Source: Coptis chinensis (Eukaryota; Streptophyta; Magnoliopsida; Ranunculales; Ranunculaceae). Taken from it: a DNA stretch of 64,000 nucleotides. The stretch's first letter is position 1, and each line of letters starts with the position of its first letter. Of the stretch, positions 24,201 to 34,559 are shown piece by piece. The position numbers and the translations under genes are program-made. The notes beneath the pieces are model-generated. The model searched no databases, was not told the origin of the DNA, and saw only the letters and a list, made by a program, of their open reading frames with translations. The stretch is from assembly GCA_015680905.1 (NCBI GenBank), contig CM027381.1, positions 89,677,501 to 89,741,500 on the forward strand. The letters are read 5' to 3'.

Positions 24201-25469
24201 CAACCAAAATGTTGTTATCTTTGGAATCTGCATTGCATAAACATACTTGTCTGACTCAAGTTTCTCGTGAATTTGCTCTGCAGTGATATTGCTGTTATTG
24301 CAAAGATAGAGAGTGTCGATTCTCTAAAAAATTTGGAAGAGATAATTCTGGCGTCCGATGGAGCCATGGTCGCAAGAGGAGATCTTGGTGCTCAGATTCC
24401 ATTGGAGCAGGTCCCTTCGGCCCAGCAGAGGATTGTTGAGGTCTGCAGGAAGCTAAACAAGCCTGTCATTGTTGCCTCGCAGCTGCTCGAATCCATGATT
24501 GAATACCCTACACCTACTAGAGCTGAAGTTGCTGATGTTTCTGAAGCAGTTCGGCAGCGGGCGGATGCCCTGATGCTTTCAGGTGAGTCAGCTATGGGCC
24601 AGTTCCCAGAGAAAGCATTGACTGTTCTGAGAAGCGTCAGCTTGAGAATTGAGAGGTGGTGGAGAGAGGAGAAACGCCATGAAGCTATGGAACTTCCAGA
24701 TATTTCATCTTCATTCTCGGACAGCATTTCAGAGGAGATTTGTAACTCCGCTGCCAAGATGGGTAAAGATTTTTTGACTGCCAAATTTTGTAGCTTTTAA
24801 GTTTCTGTTTCCTTACTTAGTAAGTGACGACATGGATTACAAATTCGTGTTTGCTATAAAAACATCCTGAACCCAATGTTAGAATATACAACTTCAGGTT
24901 ACAAGTACTTTTCTTGATGATCACTCAGTAGTCAGTACTGTCTTTGCTTCTGCATGCTAATGATAACAACAGGATGTGTTAATCTTGGTGTATGTCATGA
25001 ATTTGTGATCACATTATTAGTCTTAATAAAGATAGGTAAATTTGTTTTAGCTGGTTTTTGGGTTGACGTACATTCTTAAATTAATACAATGACAGTCTTG
25101 GTCTCTTGAGCTCTAATTTATTAAATTTTATTTGGGGTTTCTGATTATTGTGACTTTCATTTTGCAGCTAACAATTTGGAGGTGGATGCAATTTTTGTTT
25201 ACACAAAGACAGGGCATATGGCGTCTCTCCTCTCGCGCTGCAGACCTGACTGCCCAATTTTTGCTTTCACAGCTACAACTTCTGTGAGGAGACGTCTGAA
25301 CCTACAGTGGGGCTTGATACCTTTCCGCTTGAGTTTCTCTGATGATATGGAGAGCAACCTTAACAAGACCTTCTCCTTGCTCAAGGCGAGGGGAATGATC
25401 CAGTCTGGTGATCTTGTCATTGCCGTGTCTGATATGTTGCAGTCCATTCAAGTGATGAATGTTCCATGA
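21264..25469 (+). CDS. PKP1: Plastidial pyruvate kinase, alpha-type subunit (six exons)
   Basis: It converts phosphoenolpyruvate and ADP to pyruvate and ATP in plastids, feeding fatty-acid synthesis. Exons: 21264-21770, 22473-22563, 22672-22865, 23284-23405, 24284-24762 and 25168-25469; together 1695 nt, 564 residues. The first 85 or so residues are Ser/Thr/Pro-rich and transit-peptide-like. The catalytic part opens [20 protein letters not shown], with [13 protein letters not shown] and [13 protein letters not shown] where typical kinases have DTKGPEI; this change marks the alpha type. Other landmarks are [14 protein letters not shown], the active-site segment [54 protein letters not shown] and the C-terminus [12 protein letters not shown]. 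All junctions keep frame and all are GT-AG except intron 4, which uses GC-AG. No premature stop is seen. The symbol rests on similarity to Arabidopsis PKP1. Confidence 0.95.
23062..23084. repeat. (AC)n microsatellite in pyruvate kinase intron 3
   Basis: A run of about eleven AC units within the intron between exons 3 and 4. Confidence 0.95.
23406..24283 (+). other. GC-AG intron 4 of pyruvate kinase
   Basis: Exon 4 ends GACAG and the intron begins GCAAGC; the acceptor is TTGCTCTGCAG and exon 5 starts TGATATTGC. This junction gives R-D-S-D-I-A-V, the expected protein. AG|GCAAG is the usual strong context of minor-class GC donors. No nearby GT donor keeps the frame. The intron also holds a MITE and a run of twelve or so C bases near 24057. 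Confidence 0.85.
23636..23890. mobile_element. MITE-like element in pyruvate kinase intron 4
   Basis: Ends AGGGTGTGTTTGG and the inverse of AGGGTATGTTTGG give 13-bp terminal inverted repeats with one mismatch around about 255 bp of AT-rich non-coding DNA. GTGTTTGG-type ends are common in plant MITEs. I could not find a convincing target duplication, so the superfamily is left open. Confidence 0.65.
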
Positions 25470-26390
25470 AGAAAATATCTGTAATATTAAGTGCTTATTT
25501 GTTTCTTCCATTAAGTTATGGTCTTTCAGTTGTTCTATCAATGTGTTAGAATGGGTTTATTATTTTCATCTGTGACACTTAAATTGAAGGTCCTCTGCAA
25601 TTTGCTCAGCAAAAGAAACCAAATGAAGAAAGTTGCTCCGTATTCACTGCTGGCACCTTTCAGAGTTTACAGTCAGTTCTTCCCTCTCATAACTGTGACA
25701 TCCTTGCATTTGAACCTGCCCCGAATTTGGTACTTTTGAAGTGTTCTAGGCTTCTAGATGAGGTTCTTTGGTGGTGTAGAGCAGTACTTTTACAAAAGAA
25801 GCAAATCCTTCAAAGTGATCAACTTGTGCTGAAGAGGACATTAGATACTGGTATGAACTTTTGCTTCCTTTTATGTTGTCTTTTTTGTTTTATCAATAGA
25901 CACTGATTTATGAACTTTTGATGTTATTCTAGTAAGAAAGTTTTGTCCAAGGGTTTTGGTTGATTGAATAATAAAGTTGGAACCCACATAAACTTGACCC
26001 ATTTGTACCGTAGTGGGAGTCCAACTGTGGGATTCTGTATGAGGTCAATCGTTGTATCTTCTTTATGTTGTGTGCTTGTGTTTACAACTGAGCAACTGAA
26101 TGCAAGTACGCAACTCTGTACCCAGTATACTGTCTTAGACACTGTATTGCTTCCTATCTAGCCAGTCTCTCTTAGAACCAGGTAGTTAGATTATCAGTCC
26201 TTGGAAACTCAGTAAAAGAGTTAGAGATACCTTGCGTTATTTAGGGCTGAACTTGAAATTCTCTGAAAGTAAATTGGAATTTGTGATTGTTCAATACATC
26301 ATCGTGTTTGAAGGTTAGAGAGATATAATCTCTTCTATCTCTGATATATCAAATATACAGTTTCGTTTGGCATCATGAAGCAACAAATAT
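25470..26390 (+). other. 3' flank of pyruvate kinase, no further gene seen
   Basis: This probably holds the 3' untranslated region. No other coding signal is evident down to the first F-box-unit similarity at about 26.4 kb. Confidence 0.4.
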
Positions 26391-26429
26391 ACGGTTTCCA
26401 GTTTAAACCATTTTCAGTATTCCTGTTCC

Positions 26430-26660
26430 TCTGTATCCTCTCTTCTTTTGCTGTGCTCTCCCTTCCCTGCAACGCTGCAATAGTCTCCTCAACAATTATA
26501 GTCACAGGAAAGCGCAGCCATGTTTAAAAAACTTGGGGAGAGTTTATAACAATCTAGCATCAAGTCCATCAGAATTACACGCGTACGAAGTCAATCTTGG
26601 AGAGCACGTGATAATTGCAAAAGCTCAGATAAAAACTAGTCTTCTGAAAAACAGAAAAAA
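26430..26660. repeat. Tail of a third copy of the F-box unit
   Basis: CTGCAATAG...AAAAACTTG...TAGCATCAAGTCCA...AGTCAATCTTGGA...TGATAATTGCAA...AACTAGTC at 26470-26645 is collinear with 28240-28410, and its end also with 33815-33915. Three copies of the same flank show a local tandem duplication. Confidence 0.65.
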
Positions 26661-26793
26661 GAAAACCAGTAACAAAAATGAGTTAAGCATTTAAACAAAA
26701 GTTTCAAAGCAGAGATTTACGTTGATGATAATGTGAAAGCACATAGGTTAACAAAATTCTTTCGATAAGGAAAACTAAATAAACACCTTAATA

Positions 26794-27915
26794 TTAATAG
26801 TTCAGGTACCTCTTAGTTAATCCACCAATTTTCCTTGGAGAAATGAGACTCCCAACATGAACAGCTGCTTGTGAAACAAACCTCTTCTCCGGTATGGTCT
26901 CCTCAAGATCAATAAACCTATAATAATTCATTTCGGTATTATAATAACCCAACAGTCTGCAAGCATACAGGAACAAGATTTCTCCATATTTCATGACATC
27001 TATAGCTTCAAAAGGCTCAGAATAAGAGTCGATTCGGAAGAAGTATTCCTTAGTCCAGGATCGTTGTTCTCCGTAGCTTTTCATGACCCAGATCTCAATA
27101 GGCTGATCAACAAATCACAGGTTAATCTGAGAAATTCCGTCAACACGAACAACAACCAATAACCCGAACCCTCTTCCCTTTCTGAATTTTCAAAGCAAGG
27201 AGGCAATGTTTTTCTTCAAATTCCTCGCTTTCTAATTTGAAAGAAAAAACAAAAACCTTCTGTTGATTATAGCCTAACCAGTGGAAAGCTCTGTCAAAGC
27301 AAACACTGACGGCTTGGCTGTTGGCAACCCAGGATATGGTGGTGCGGGAGTGATATTCAGAGGATACAATGCAGAGTTGCTGGGAGTGCTAGCACACGGT
27401 ATGGGGAATGACTACAAGCTATGATGCTGAATGCACAGCCATTGTACTGGTAACAGAAGTGGCTGGAGGTAAAAACTGGAAACAGCTATGGGTAGAATGT
27501 GATTCAAAGTCTGCGGTCTTGGCCTTCAGAAAAGGCACAATTCCTTGGAAACTGCAGGCTAGGTAGAAGAGAGCAATTCATAAGCTTGACTACGGGCATA
27601 TCTCTCATACATATCGGGAAGCTAATTTTGGAGAGGATGCAGCAGCTAAGAAGGGTGCAACACTCATTCCAGGAGACAGGTTATGTAGCTCTACTAGACC
27701 AAGCTATATTTCAAAACTAGAATGTCCTTACTTGACATACTACAGATTTAGTTAGGTTTGGAATTGTAAGCTCTAACAACATGTGAAACTTTTACTTGTT
27801 GTACAATTTTTCATTCTTTATAAAATCCCTACTTATGTGTAAAAAAACCAGTGGAAAGCTCCATTCACAAACACATTTATTGACATTTCCACCTGGACGG
27901 TGTAGGGTACATCTC
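26794..27915 (-). pseudogene. F-box-associated-domain protein, copy 1, decayed and interrupted by a LINE
   Basis: Plant F-box proteins recruit targets to SCF ubiquitin ligases; only the C-terminal associated (FBA/kelch-like) part is recognisable here. From upstream: VPYTVQVEM, VFVNGAFHW (about 27910-27845), then a 552-bp LINE insertion, then AFHWLGYNQQKV (27292 downward), EEFEEKHCLL, frameshifts near 27200-27110, IEIWVMKSYGEQRSWTKEY and a C-terminus GSLISPRKIGGLTKR ending at 26794. Compared with copy 2, the N-terminal portion is missing: flanking DNA similar to 33.5 kb directly abuts about position 27925. It cannot encode a functional protein. Confidence 0.8.
27293..27844 (+). mobile_element. 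5'-truncated LINE (RNase H domain and 3' end)
   Basis: The insert encodes an RNase H-like tail: NTDGLAVGNPGYGGAGVI, YDAECTAIVL and VECDSKSAVLAF can be read with a frame change, then HTYREANFGEDAAAKKG. A short untranslated region ends in TGTGTAAAAA. The 16-bp sequence AACCAGTGGAAAGCTC flanks it at 27277-27292 and 27845-27860, a perfect target duplication typical of target-primed reverse transcription. It lies opposite to the F-box pseudogene it disrupts. Confidence 0.92.
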
Positions 27916-27929
27916 AAAGCATGCAGAAA

Positions 27930-28427
27930 AGATATAAGAATTGCAGAGGTATGGGATAAAATCTTATGAGTAACTCATTTATTATAAACTGGCCACAGAG
28001 ATTTCTATACCGTACCTTCATGATTCTACACAGAGTATCAGGAAAACATAACCTAACTATTTGATCCATGTGTTCGAATTATGCTCAAGATCCCACAGTA
28101 AGGAATAACATTCTTAGAACGTATAGTAACGTACTTTGGCATCTATAGATTACATAAGAACAAGAGGGTAAGGATATGTTGTGACTGTAAGTCATGATTG
28201 ATCGTTTTGCTACAGTGTCAATATTCCACATTTCTCTTCTCTGCAATAGACCCCTCAATGATTAAATCATAATCAAGGCACTTAACATGTCAAAAACTTG
28301 CGAAATCTAAACAGAACTTAGCATCAAGTCCACTACTTTTACTTAATAGAGTCAATCTTCTAGGACACTTGATAATTGCAATAAACAGTTTATACAAGAA
28401 CTAGTCAGTTGAAAGAATAAAAACTAA
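27930..28427. repeat. Duplicated flank of F-box copy 1
   Basis: AAGATATAAGAATTGCAGAGG through ACACTTGATAATTGCAATAAACAGTTTATACA is collinear with 33495-33915, with scattered changes. It ends where the PMD element is inserted. Confidence 0.8.
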
Positions 28428-28594
28428 GAGCATCTTTAGGAGCAATATCAATCTAGCATCAAACACCAAATTTCCAACAATTTGGTGTTTTTTCAATTTT
28501 AGGAGAGTCATATGTTGATGAAAACACCAAATCAAACACCAAATCGGCCAATATTTGGTTCCAGATTTGGTGCTGTATCAAATCACTCACGCAG

Positions 28595-28730
28595 TTTTGC
28601 CAAAACCACGCGGTTTTTCCAACACCGCGTGGGCTTGGGCTGCTAAATGGGCTTCTATTGCACGGTTTTTCCAAAACCGTGTGGGTTTGAGCTTCTATGG
28701 GCACGGTTTTGCCAACACCGCGTGCGTTTT
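28595..28730. repeat. Left subterminal palindromes (CACGCGGTTTTNCC / CCGCGTGG)
   Basis: AACCACGCGGTTTTTCCAACACCGCGTGG, then TGCACGGTTTTTCCAAAACCGTGTGG, then GGCACGGTTTTGCCAACACCGCGTG: three near-palindromes of 26-28 bp (given here in parts no longer than needed). They look like clustered binding sites at the element end. Confidence 0.75.
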
Positions 28731-28957
28731 TTTTGAAAATTAGAACTGTGGTGCATAGAGCTTGAGAAATTATGAATTGTGCATAGAAATTAAGAAATTA
28801 ATAATTGTGCAATTGAAGAAATTAAGAATTGTGATTCAAAATCGAAAAAATTAAAGAAATTAAAAACCTATGATTATGATTATGATTATGCAGTCCAAAA
28901 TCTATGATTATGATATAATATCCAAAATGATCTAAAACCTATCATATAACATAAAAT

Positions 28958-31238
28958 TTATTTAACTCTTTTATTATGCCCCTTACCACTCGATCTCTCT
29001 CCTCTCTCTATTTGGATATTCCTAAACTGCTTCTCTAAGTTCATAATCTGATAATCAAGATCTTCTCTGTCTGCATGAAGGTTAACTACCTTAGTATGAA
29101 GTTCCTCATATCTCTGATGTTGTTGCGTGTACACCTGCTGAATATCCTCATACGCCTTTCGAGTCTCGTCATACGCACGTTGGGATTGCTGATATGTCTG
29201 AGAATATGCCTCTTCCTTTTCTTGGCTATAATGATACACGTCAGTCTTCATCCTATCAAACATACAAATCTGGTTCTCATATCTTTCCCGAATCTCAGCC
29301 TGAAAATCCAAGAAAATACATTGTGAGTACATATTATATATATAATGAATAAGAAAAATAAAATAACTAAACTTACCGTGGTATACGGATCATTCTGCGG
29401 CTCTAACTCATGGCAACGAGCACGAGGCACCTCAGGAATGGAAATGTAAGTAGCCTCCCCATCAGGTCCACACACGTCAAACATCTGAAGATTACTGACA
29501 GACACAGGAGCTGTATGATATGCATTCAGAGGTTGTGGGTTGTAAATAGGCTGTGGCAGATGAGGAATACGTAGCTCACGTCTCATCTTTTCCAGGCCCA
29601 CAAACTCGAAGTTGCTAGCCAGATCAACAGGGGGCAACAATGGACCCATGGAGACATGGTTCCACCATCTATAATACTGATCAGCAATCTGCTCAACAAC
29701 AAAAGAAGACGCATCTGGCCAAGGACCACCACTGGCATGAACTTCATGAACTTGAATTCTACCCCACGACTTCGCATCACTAACATCTGGCATGGGAGCA
29801 CATGGAACTCCATAACTTCCAGTCATCTGCCTCCAACATCCGCCGCCCGCGGTACCAAACCATACTGATCCGCGCGGGCAAAACAACTCGTGGACGTGAC
29901 AACATACAAGCATGCTGCATAACTGGATCGTCAAAGGCAGTAGTCAAACGCCAAGGTCTCCACTCAATAGATGACAATGATCTAATATCAATCTGAGCAC
30001 GAGCCATACAGACATTATTTCTAATCTACCCCCTGTTACGAGTCAAGTGAGGCTCTGACCAACTACCAAATCTAGGGCGAGTATTAGCAATCATGCCTAT
30101 GTTAAGACAAAGAGTTCGAAAGTACTCATAAAACCAAATCTCTAAAAGTCCTGTGAATCCTGCAATCTAAGGACTTCTACTTCTTAATGTTTGTGAAGCT
30201 TTATCTAACGCCGCTATCAATGTGGCATATACTGAGCTACCCAGGTCATAATCTCTCATAGCATGCAAATCAGATACATAAGCATAATATCTCAGTCATA
30301 CTATAGAATGACCATTGGAAAACAGAACATGCCCAATAAAAAACATAAAAAAAGCCCTAACATATACATCATCACCCTCACTACCAGGTAGAACAGTCAA
30401 AGCTAACTCATTTCGTGTGTATCGGGGGTCCAAGAGGGGTTCCATATATGCGATCTTAATATGAGATAGCTTAATACCAGAAGAATCATAAGCATCCGCA
30501 TCCAAGCGAGGAAAACTCATAAGCATACTATCCATATTCTCATAATTTGTATGAAAAGGTATCAGTTGGCCTATACTGATACTCAACCCAGAAATCATAG
30601 TGAAGTCTAGTGGTGTGAACCCTAACTCCGCACAAGAGAAATGAAATGTATGAGTTCTATTCCACCATCTTTCTACTAAAGCTATGACCACTGTCCAATC
30701 AGCCTTCTCATAATCCACATCAACCAAAAGACCTAAAGGTGTATACAAAATACTATCTCTAATATGTACAAACTCATCTAAACTCTTAATAACCTTCCAC
30801 CACTCTCTAACACCATGTAAAGCCGATCTAACTCGGTAGTCAATAACATGATGATATTATGAAAAAAAAAATAATGCGTATAAGATAAATAATTAATTGG
30901 TCCAACTCAATTAATTAATGCATAATATTCAAAATATTTAATCAAAACTAAATAATTACCTGAGTATTAGCCACTGCACTCGACACGTGTTTTGTATCAC
31001 GTGTAGAAGACACAACTTCCATATCAAGTGCTTCACCGGGTGCAAATTGCCAATTGAAGTCGTTCATCTGATACTCCAGTACATAGAGATGTCTATCAGT
31101 CGGCGCGACATCCTCAGGTTCTTCTCCCCCACTGTCTTCTCCCCCACCGTATTTTACTTTTTCGGGTTCTTTTCTCTCATCGCCAATGTCGTCTGTGTAT
31201 TGCAAATCATCACCCTCGAAAGGTTCAAAATGATCCAT
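28958..31238 (-). pseudogene. Plant mobile domain (PMD/MAIN-like) protein, decayed
   Basis: An N-terminal acidic exon starts at ATG 31238 (MDHFEPFEGDDLQYTDD) and ends AVANTQ at a GTAATT donor (30959). The PMD follows: HHVIDYRVRSALHGV, FVHIRDSILYTPLG, VERWWNRTHTFHF, CAELGFTPLDFTMISGL, SHIKIAYMEPLLD and YYAYVSDLHAMRDYDLGS. Its C-terminal part has DQYYRWWNHVSMGPLLPP, then a coiled-coil tail (RAYDETRKAYEDIQQ) ending NKRVK at 28958. Stops break the domain at 30296-30298 (TGA) and twice further downstream, and the second exon lacks an AG acceptor. PMD proteins are known both as transposon products and as host silencing factors (MAIN, MAIL1); this copy is a transposon passenger. Confidence 0.82.
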
Positions 31239-31321
31239 ATCAAATTTCAAGAGTTTAGGTAGGTTTTTGTTTTTTTTAAACTAAGGAGAGGGTTTATAAT
31301 TGAGAGAAGAGTTGAAAGTGA

Positions 31322-31492
31322 TTGAACCGCGTGGCTTTGGTCTTGATTATATAGAAGTAGCATGCGGTGTTCTGAACACCGTATGGTTTTCTCGAAACCG
31401 CGTGGGCTTGGGTCTGTCAGTTGGGTTTTAGTGGCACGGTTTATCCAAAACCGCGTGGGCTATATGACGCGGTTTATCCAAAACTACGTAGT
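31322..31492. repeat. Right subterminal palindromes
   Basis: AACCGCGTGG, GCATGCGGTGTTCTGAACACCG, GAAACCGCGTGGGCTTGGG, GCACGGTTTATCCAAAACCG and GACGCGGTTTATCCAAAACT follow one another. They mirror the left-end motifs in inverted orientation and share the GTGGGCTTGGG(C/T) extension. Confidence 0.75.
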
Positions 31493-31699
31493 TTGATGGC
31501 GAAAATTGCTTGGTGTTTTTTTAGTTTGATGTTTTTTTGGTTCAAAATTTTGGTGTTTTTTTGGTAGCTATCCTAAATATGCTCTAATTCATCAAAGTTT
31601 CATTATCAATGCAAGAAAGGCAACAATGTGAAAGCGCATTAGTTAACAAAACAGAAGAGATGAGAATACACCTCAATATTGAATTCAGCTACCACTTCG

Positions 31700-32610
31700 C
31701 AAATCTAGTAATATACCTCGGTGAAATAAGACTCCCCACATGGATCAATGGCGGCGAAAAATGCCTAATTTCAGGCAGGACCTTCAAAAGACTGAACATT
31801 ATAATGATCAGTTTTGGGGTCATAAGAACCTATAATCTCGCAAAAACATGTAGTCAATATTTTCCCATTATTCATCATTTTAAGGGCTTGAAAAGGTTTC
31901 CAACCCCATTCACACACATCTTTGACTACATATTCCTTAGTCCAGGATCTTTGTTCTCCATAATTTTTCATTACCCAAATCTCAGGTGGCTCCTCAACAA
32001 AATGACAAATAAAGCACAGATACCCATTTAACACGACCAAATAATGCCTGAAACTCTCTTCTCTTTCTGGATTTTCAAAGTAAGGAGGCAATGGTAACCT
32101 CAGTCTTAGTAGAGTTGTATTGCTCAAATCCCAACCAATGAAGAGCTCCATTAACAAAGACATTCGGTGACTTACTTTCAAATGTGTACGGTACATAAGT
32201 TATCGTCCTCCACATACCTGAGCTCACTGTATATACTTCAGCCTCATGAAAATCTTTGTTAGTCGGGACTATGCGGATTACCTTATACTCTTCTGTAATT
32301 GAATCAAAACCGAACCCACTTACAGTAGCCTTCTTTTCATATTTGGGAGATTTCTGAAGACGGGATTGCATATAACGAAGGGTGGTTCATTTATAAAAAT
32401 CAGGCCATTACACGAATTCAACTCAAGATATAGTTTAGGGAAAATGTTGATTTAAAAAATGTCTGAAACTTCAAAACTAGCAACTACATCTTCTTCATCA
32501 AGCAAGTAATATTTCCTTTCCCTTGATTCATTCAAAATAACAAAATGAGAATTGCTTTCAATGGCTTTCGCATGTTGCATCTTGTGACATGGGCCAATTT
32601 GTTATCGGTT
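31700..32610 (-). pseudogene. F-box-associated-domain protein, copy 2, decayed
   Basis: From upstream: HFVILNESRERKYYLLDEED, an in-frame TAA, LYLELNSCNGLIFINEPP, ATVSGFGFDSITEEYKVIRI, EVYTVSSGMWRTI, VFVNGALHWLGFEQ, a frameshift near 32110, then LRLPLPPYFENPEREESF, YLCFICHFVEEPPEIWVM, NYGEQRSWTKEYVV and KMMNNGKILTTCF. The last part is shifted again (HVGSLISPRY near 31730). This is the kelch-like F-box-associated region; the F-box itself was not found. At least one stop and two frameshifts make it a pseudogene. It is the better preserved of the two paralogous remnants. Confidence 0.82.
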
Positions 32611-34000
32611 GACCTGCATTTGCATATATTCGCACAGAAACTACTTGATCGATGTGCTTCAGAAGGGTCTACGCATACGCAATCAGAAATCTTTTTTGCA
32701 TAACTCACTGATATTTTTCCTAACCATAAACTTTGCTTAAATTCCCCTTAGGAAAATTCTACTTTGAGTGTTGAGTTCTTCTAACTCAGAAGTCATTTTC
32801 AGTATTCCCCAAGTTACTGGTTGATGGAAATGCTAAAGAGTACTCAATGCTAAATCTTTCAAGTTTGGACCGAACATTCTTTCCATGCCCACATGGAAGT
32901 TGACGTATAAGTTTTCTGGAAATCCGTAGGAGACAATGGCAAGTTCTAGTTTCTCATTTTTTACCTACTACGTGACTGAGTTTTATTAGAAGTTCACAGA
33001 GAGGGCAACTCAGCAAGTGCATAAGACTATAAGAATGTTAAGTAGAAATACATCAACGTCGAGCTAAGCTGTGAGACATACGTTAAGTAGACTATAAGAG
33101 TATGTTAATAAGACTATAAGAGTATGTTAAAAGCTGTGAGTCTTATTCGTTGGCTCGTTGCCACTGTAGTATTGTGTTATTAACAACCAATACCAAATGG
33201 TACCTCCTAAGCATTGTGAGACAAACTAAATTACTTGGTTTCATGACATAGGGTTATTGTCTATATATACTAGGAATCCCTTTGTGAAGGTGATGTAGTG
33301 CAAATCTTGAGGTAGCTTTCTTGAATCTGTATTATACCAAAAAGATACAACACTATGATCTCTTCACAATATATTATGTGTCTTCCAAACAAAAAAGGGA
33401 GAAAAAAAACGACTATGGTGCCACAAGAATTTACACTGATTCTGAAAAGGTTGCTTCTAAGTTTCCTCAACTTTTGATGTTCATGGAGGCATACGGAAAA
33501 GAAATAAGAATCGCAGAGGTACCACCTGGGATAAAATCTTATGTCGATCTCGTTTAATATACACTCAACACAGAGATTTGTTTATCATACCTTAAAGATT
33601 CTACACAAAGTTTCAGAGAATAATAACCTAACTACTCGATCCATGTGCTTGAAATGTCCGAGAACCCACAGTAAGGAATATCGTTCTTAGAACGTTGTAG
33701 TATAGTAACATACTTGGGATGTTTGGATTATATATAAACATGAGGCTAAGAAAATGTTCTGACTGTAAGTTAAAATTATCTTTTCTGCTTCAAAACAGAA
33801 AAAACTTTCCATATTCCACATTTCCCTTCTCTGCATTAGCCCTTACTCCAACAGACCCAATCTCCTAAAACACTTGATAATTGCAATAAACAGTTTATAC
33901 ATGAACTAGTCTTTTGATTAAAATAAAATTTAAGAAGTCTTCCTTCACTACAGCGTATAGAACCTTGTTATGCAATTTTTTTGCAAAGGACACAAAATCT
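32611..34000. other. Upstream flank of F-box copy 2, including the duplicated 33.5-33.9 kb segment
   Basis: No gene is recognised at 32611-33490. A short plus-strand open frame (33321-33557) ends in the segment duplicated at 27930-28427 and has no known motif. The duplicated segment runs about 33495-33915. Confidence 0.5.
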
Positions 34001-34003
34001 CAA

Positions 34004-34028
34004 ACACACACACACACACACACACACA
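34004..34028. repeat. (CA)n microsatellite
   Basis: About twelve CA units downstream of the eEF2 gene. Confidence 0.95.
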
Positions 34029-34559
34029 AGTAGTCAACCGATCAGAAATCATAACATTATAAACTATATCTAGAACACTTACTAGTTAATACCAACAGAG
34101 TCACACCAGCCTTTCCTGGAAACATACAGTACGTGTATAAGCACATATCAACTAACACGAAATTAAAGCAACAAGGTCATATTGATGTTACCTGAGGAAC
34201 CAAAAGATCCATCACTCAGCAGTCAGTATTGATACAAGCCTTATATGATCGATAGAGGGTATGTGAGACACCCATCACTCAACAGTCAGTAGATAGTAAA
34301 CATAATGGGATTGATTAAACTTTTCACACCCCATTACAAATATATCAAGTGTATCCCACTACACATTACAGACAAGAAAATAAAAGATCAAATATTTTTT
34401 TTTTAACCGAATCCAAATAACCACAAGTAAACTTTTAAGCATGAAAATTGGAAACATAAGTGCGTAGAGCAGTCCAACAGAGTATCAAAATCATAATAAG
34501 AACATATCAAATGACAGCCAAAACTACGATGGGAAAACCCCAACTTGGTAATTAACACC

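Larger units (their letters stand above)
28428..31584. mobile_element. TIR DNA element carrying a plant-mobile-domain gene, TAA target duplication
   Basis: The ends GAGCATCTTTAGGA and inverse GAGCATATTTAGGA form terminal inverted repeats with one mismatch, flanked by TAA at 28425-28427 and 31585-31587. TIR plus a 3-bp TWA duplication fits PIF/Harbinger-like DNA transposons, but no PIF transposase or Myb-like ORF is present; the only gene is a PMD protein on the minus strand. Both ends carry ACACCAAA words and palindromic CCGCGTGG motifs. Inside the F-box tandem array it separates copies 1 and 2. Confidence 0.8.

Noticed and set aside
24392..24784. 130-codon minus-strand open frame in pyruvate kinase exon 5
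   Set aside because: Antisense shadow of the conserved exon.
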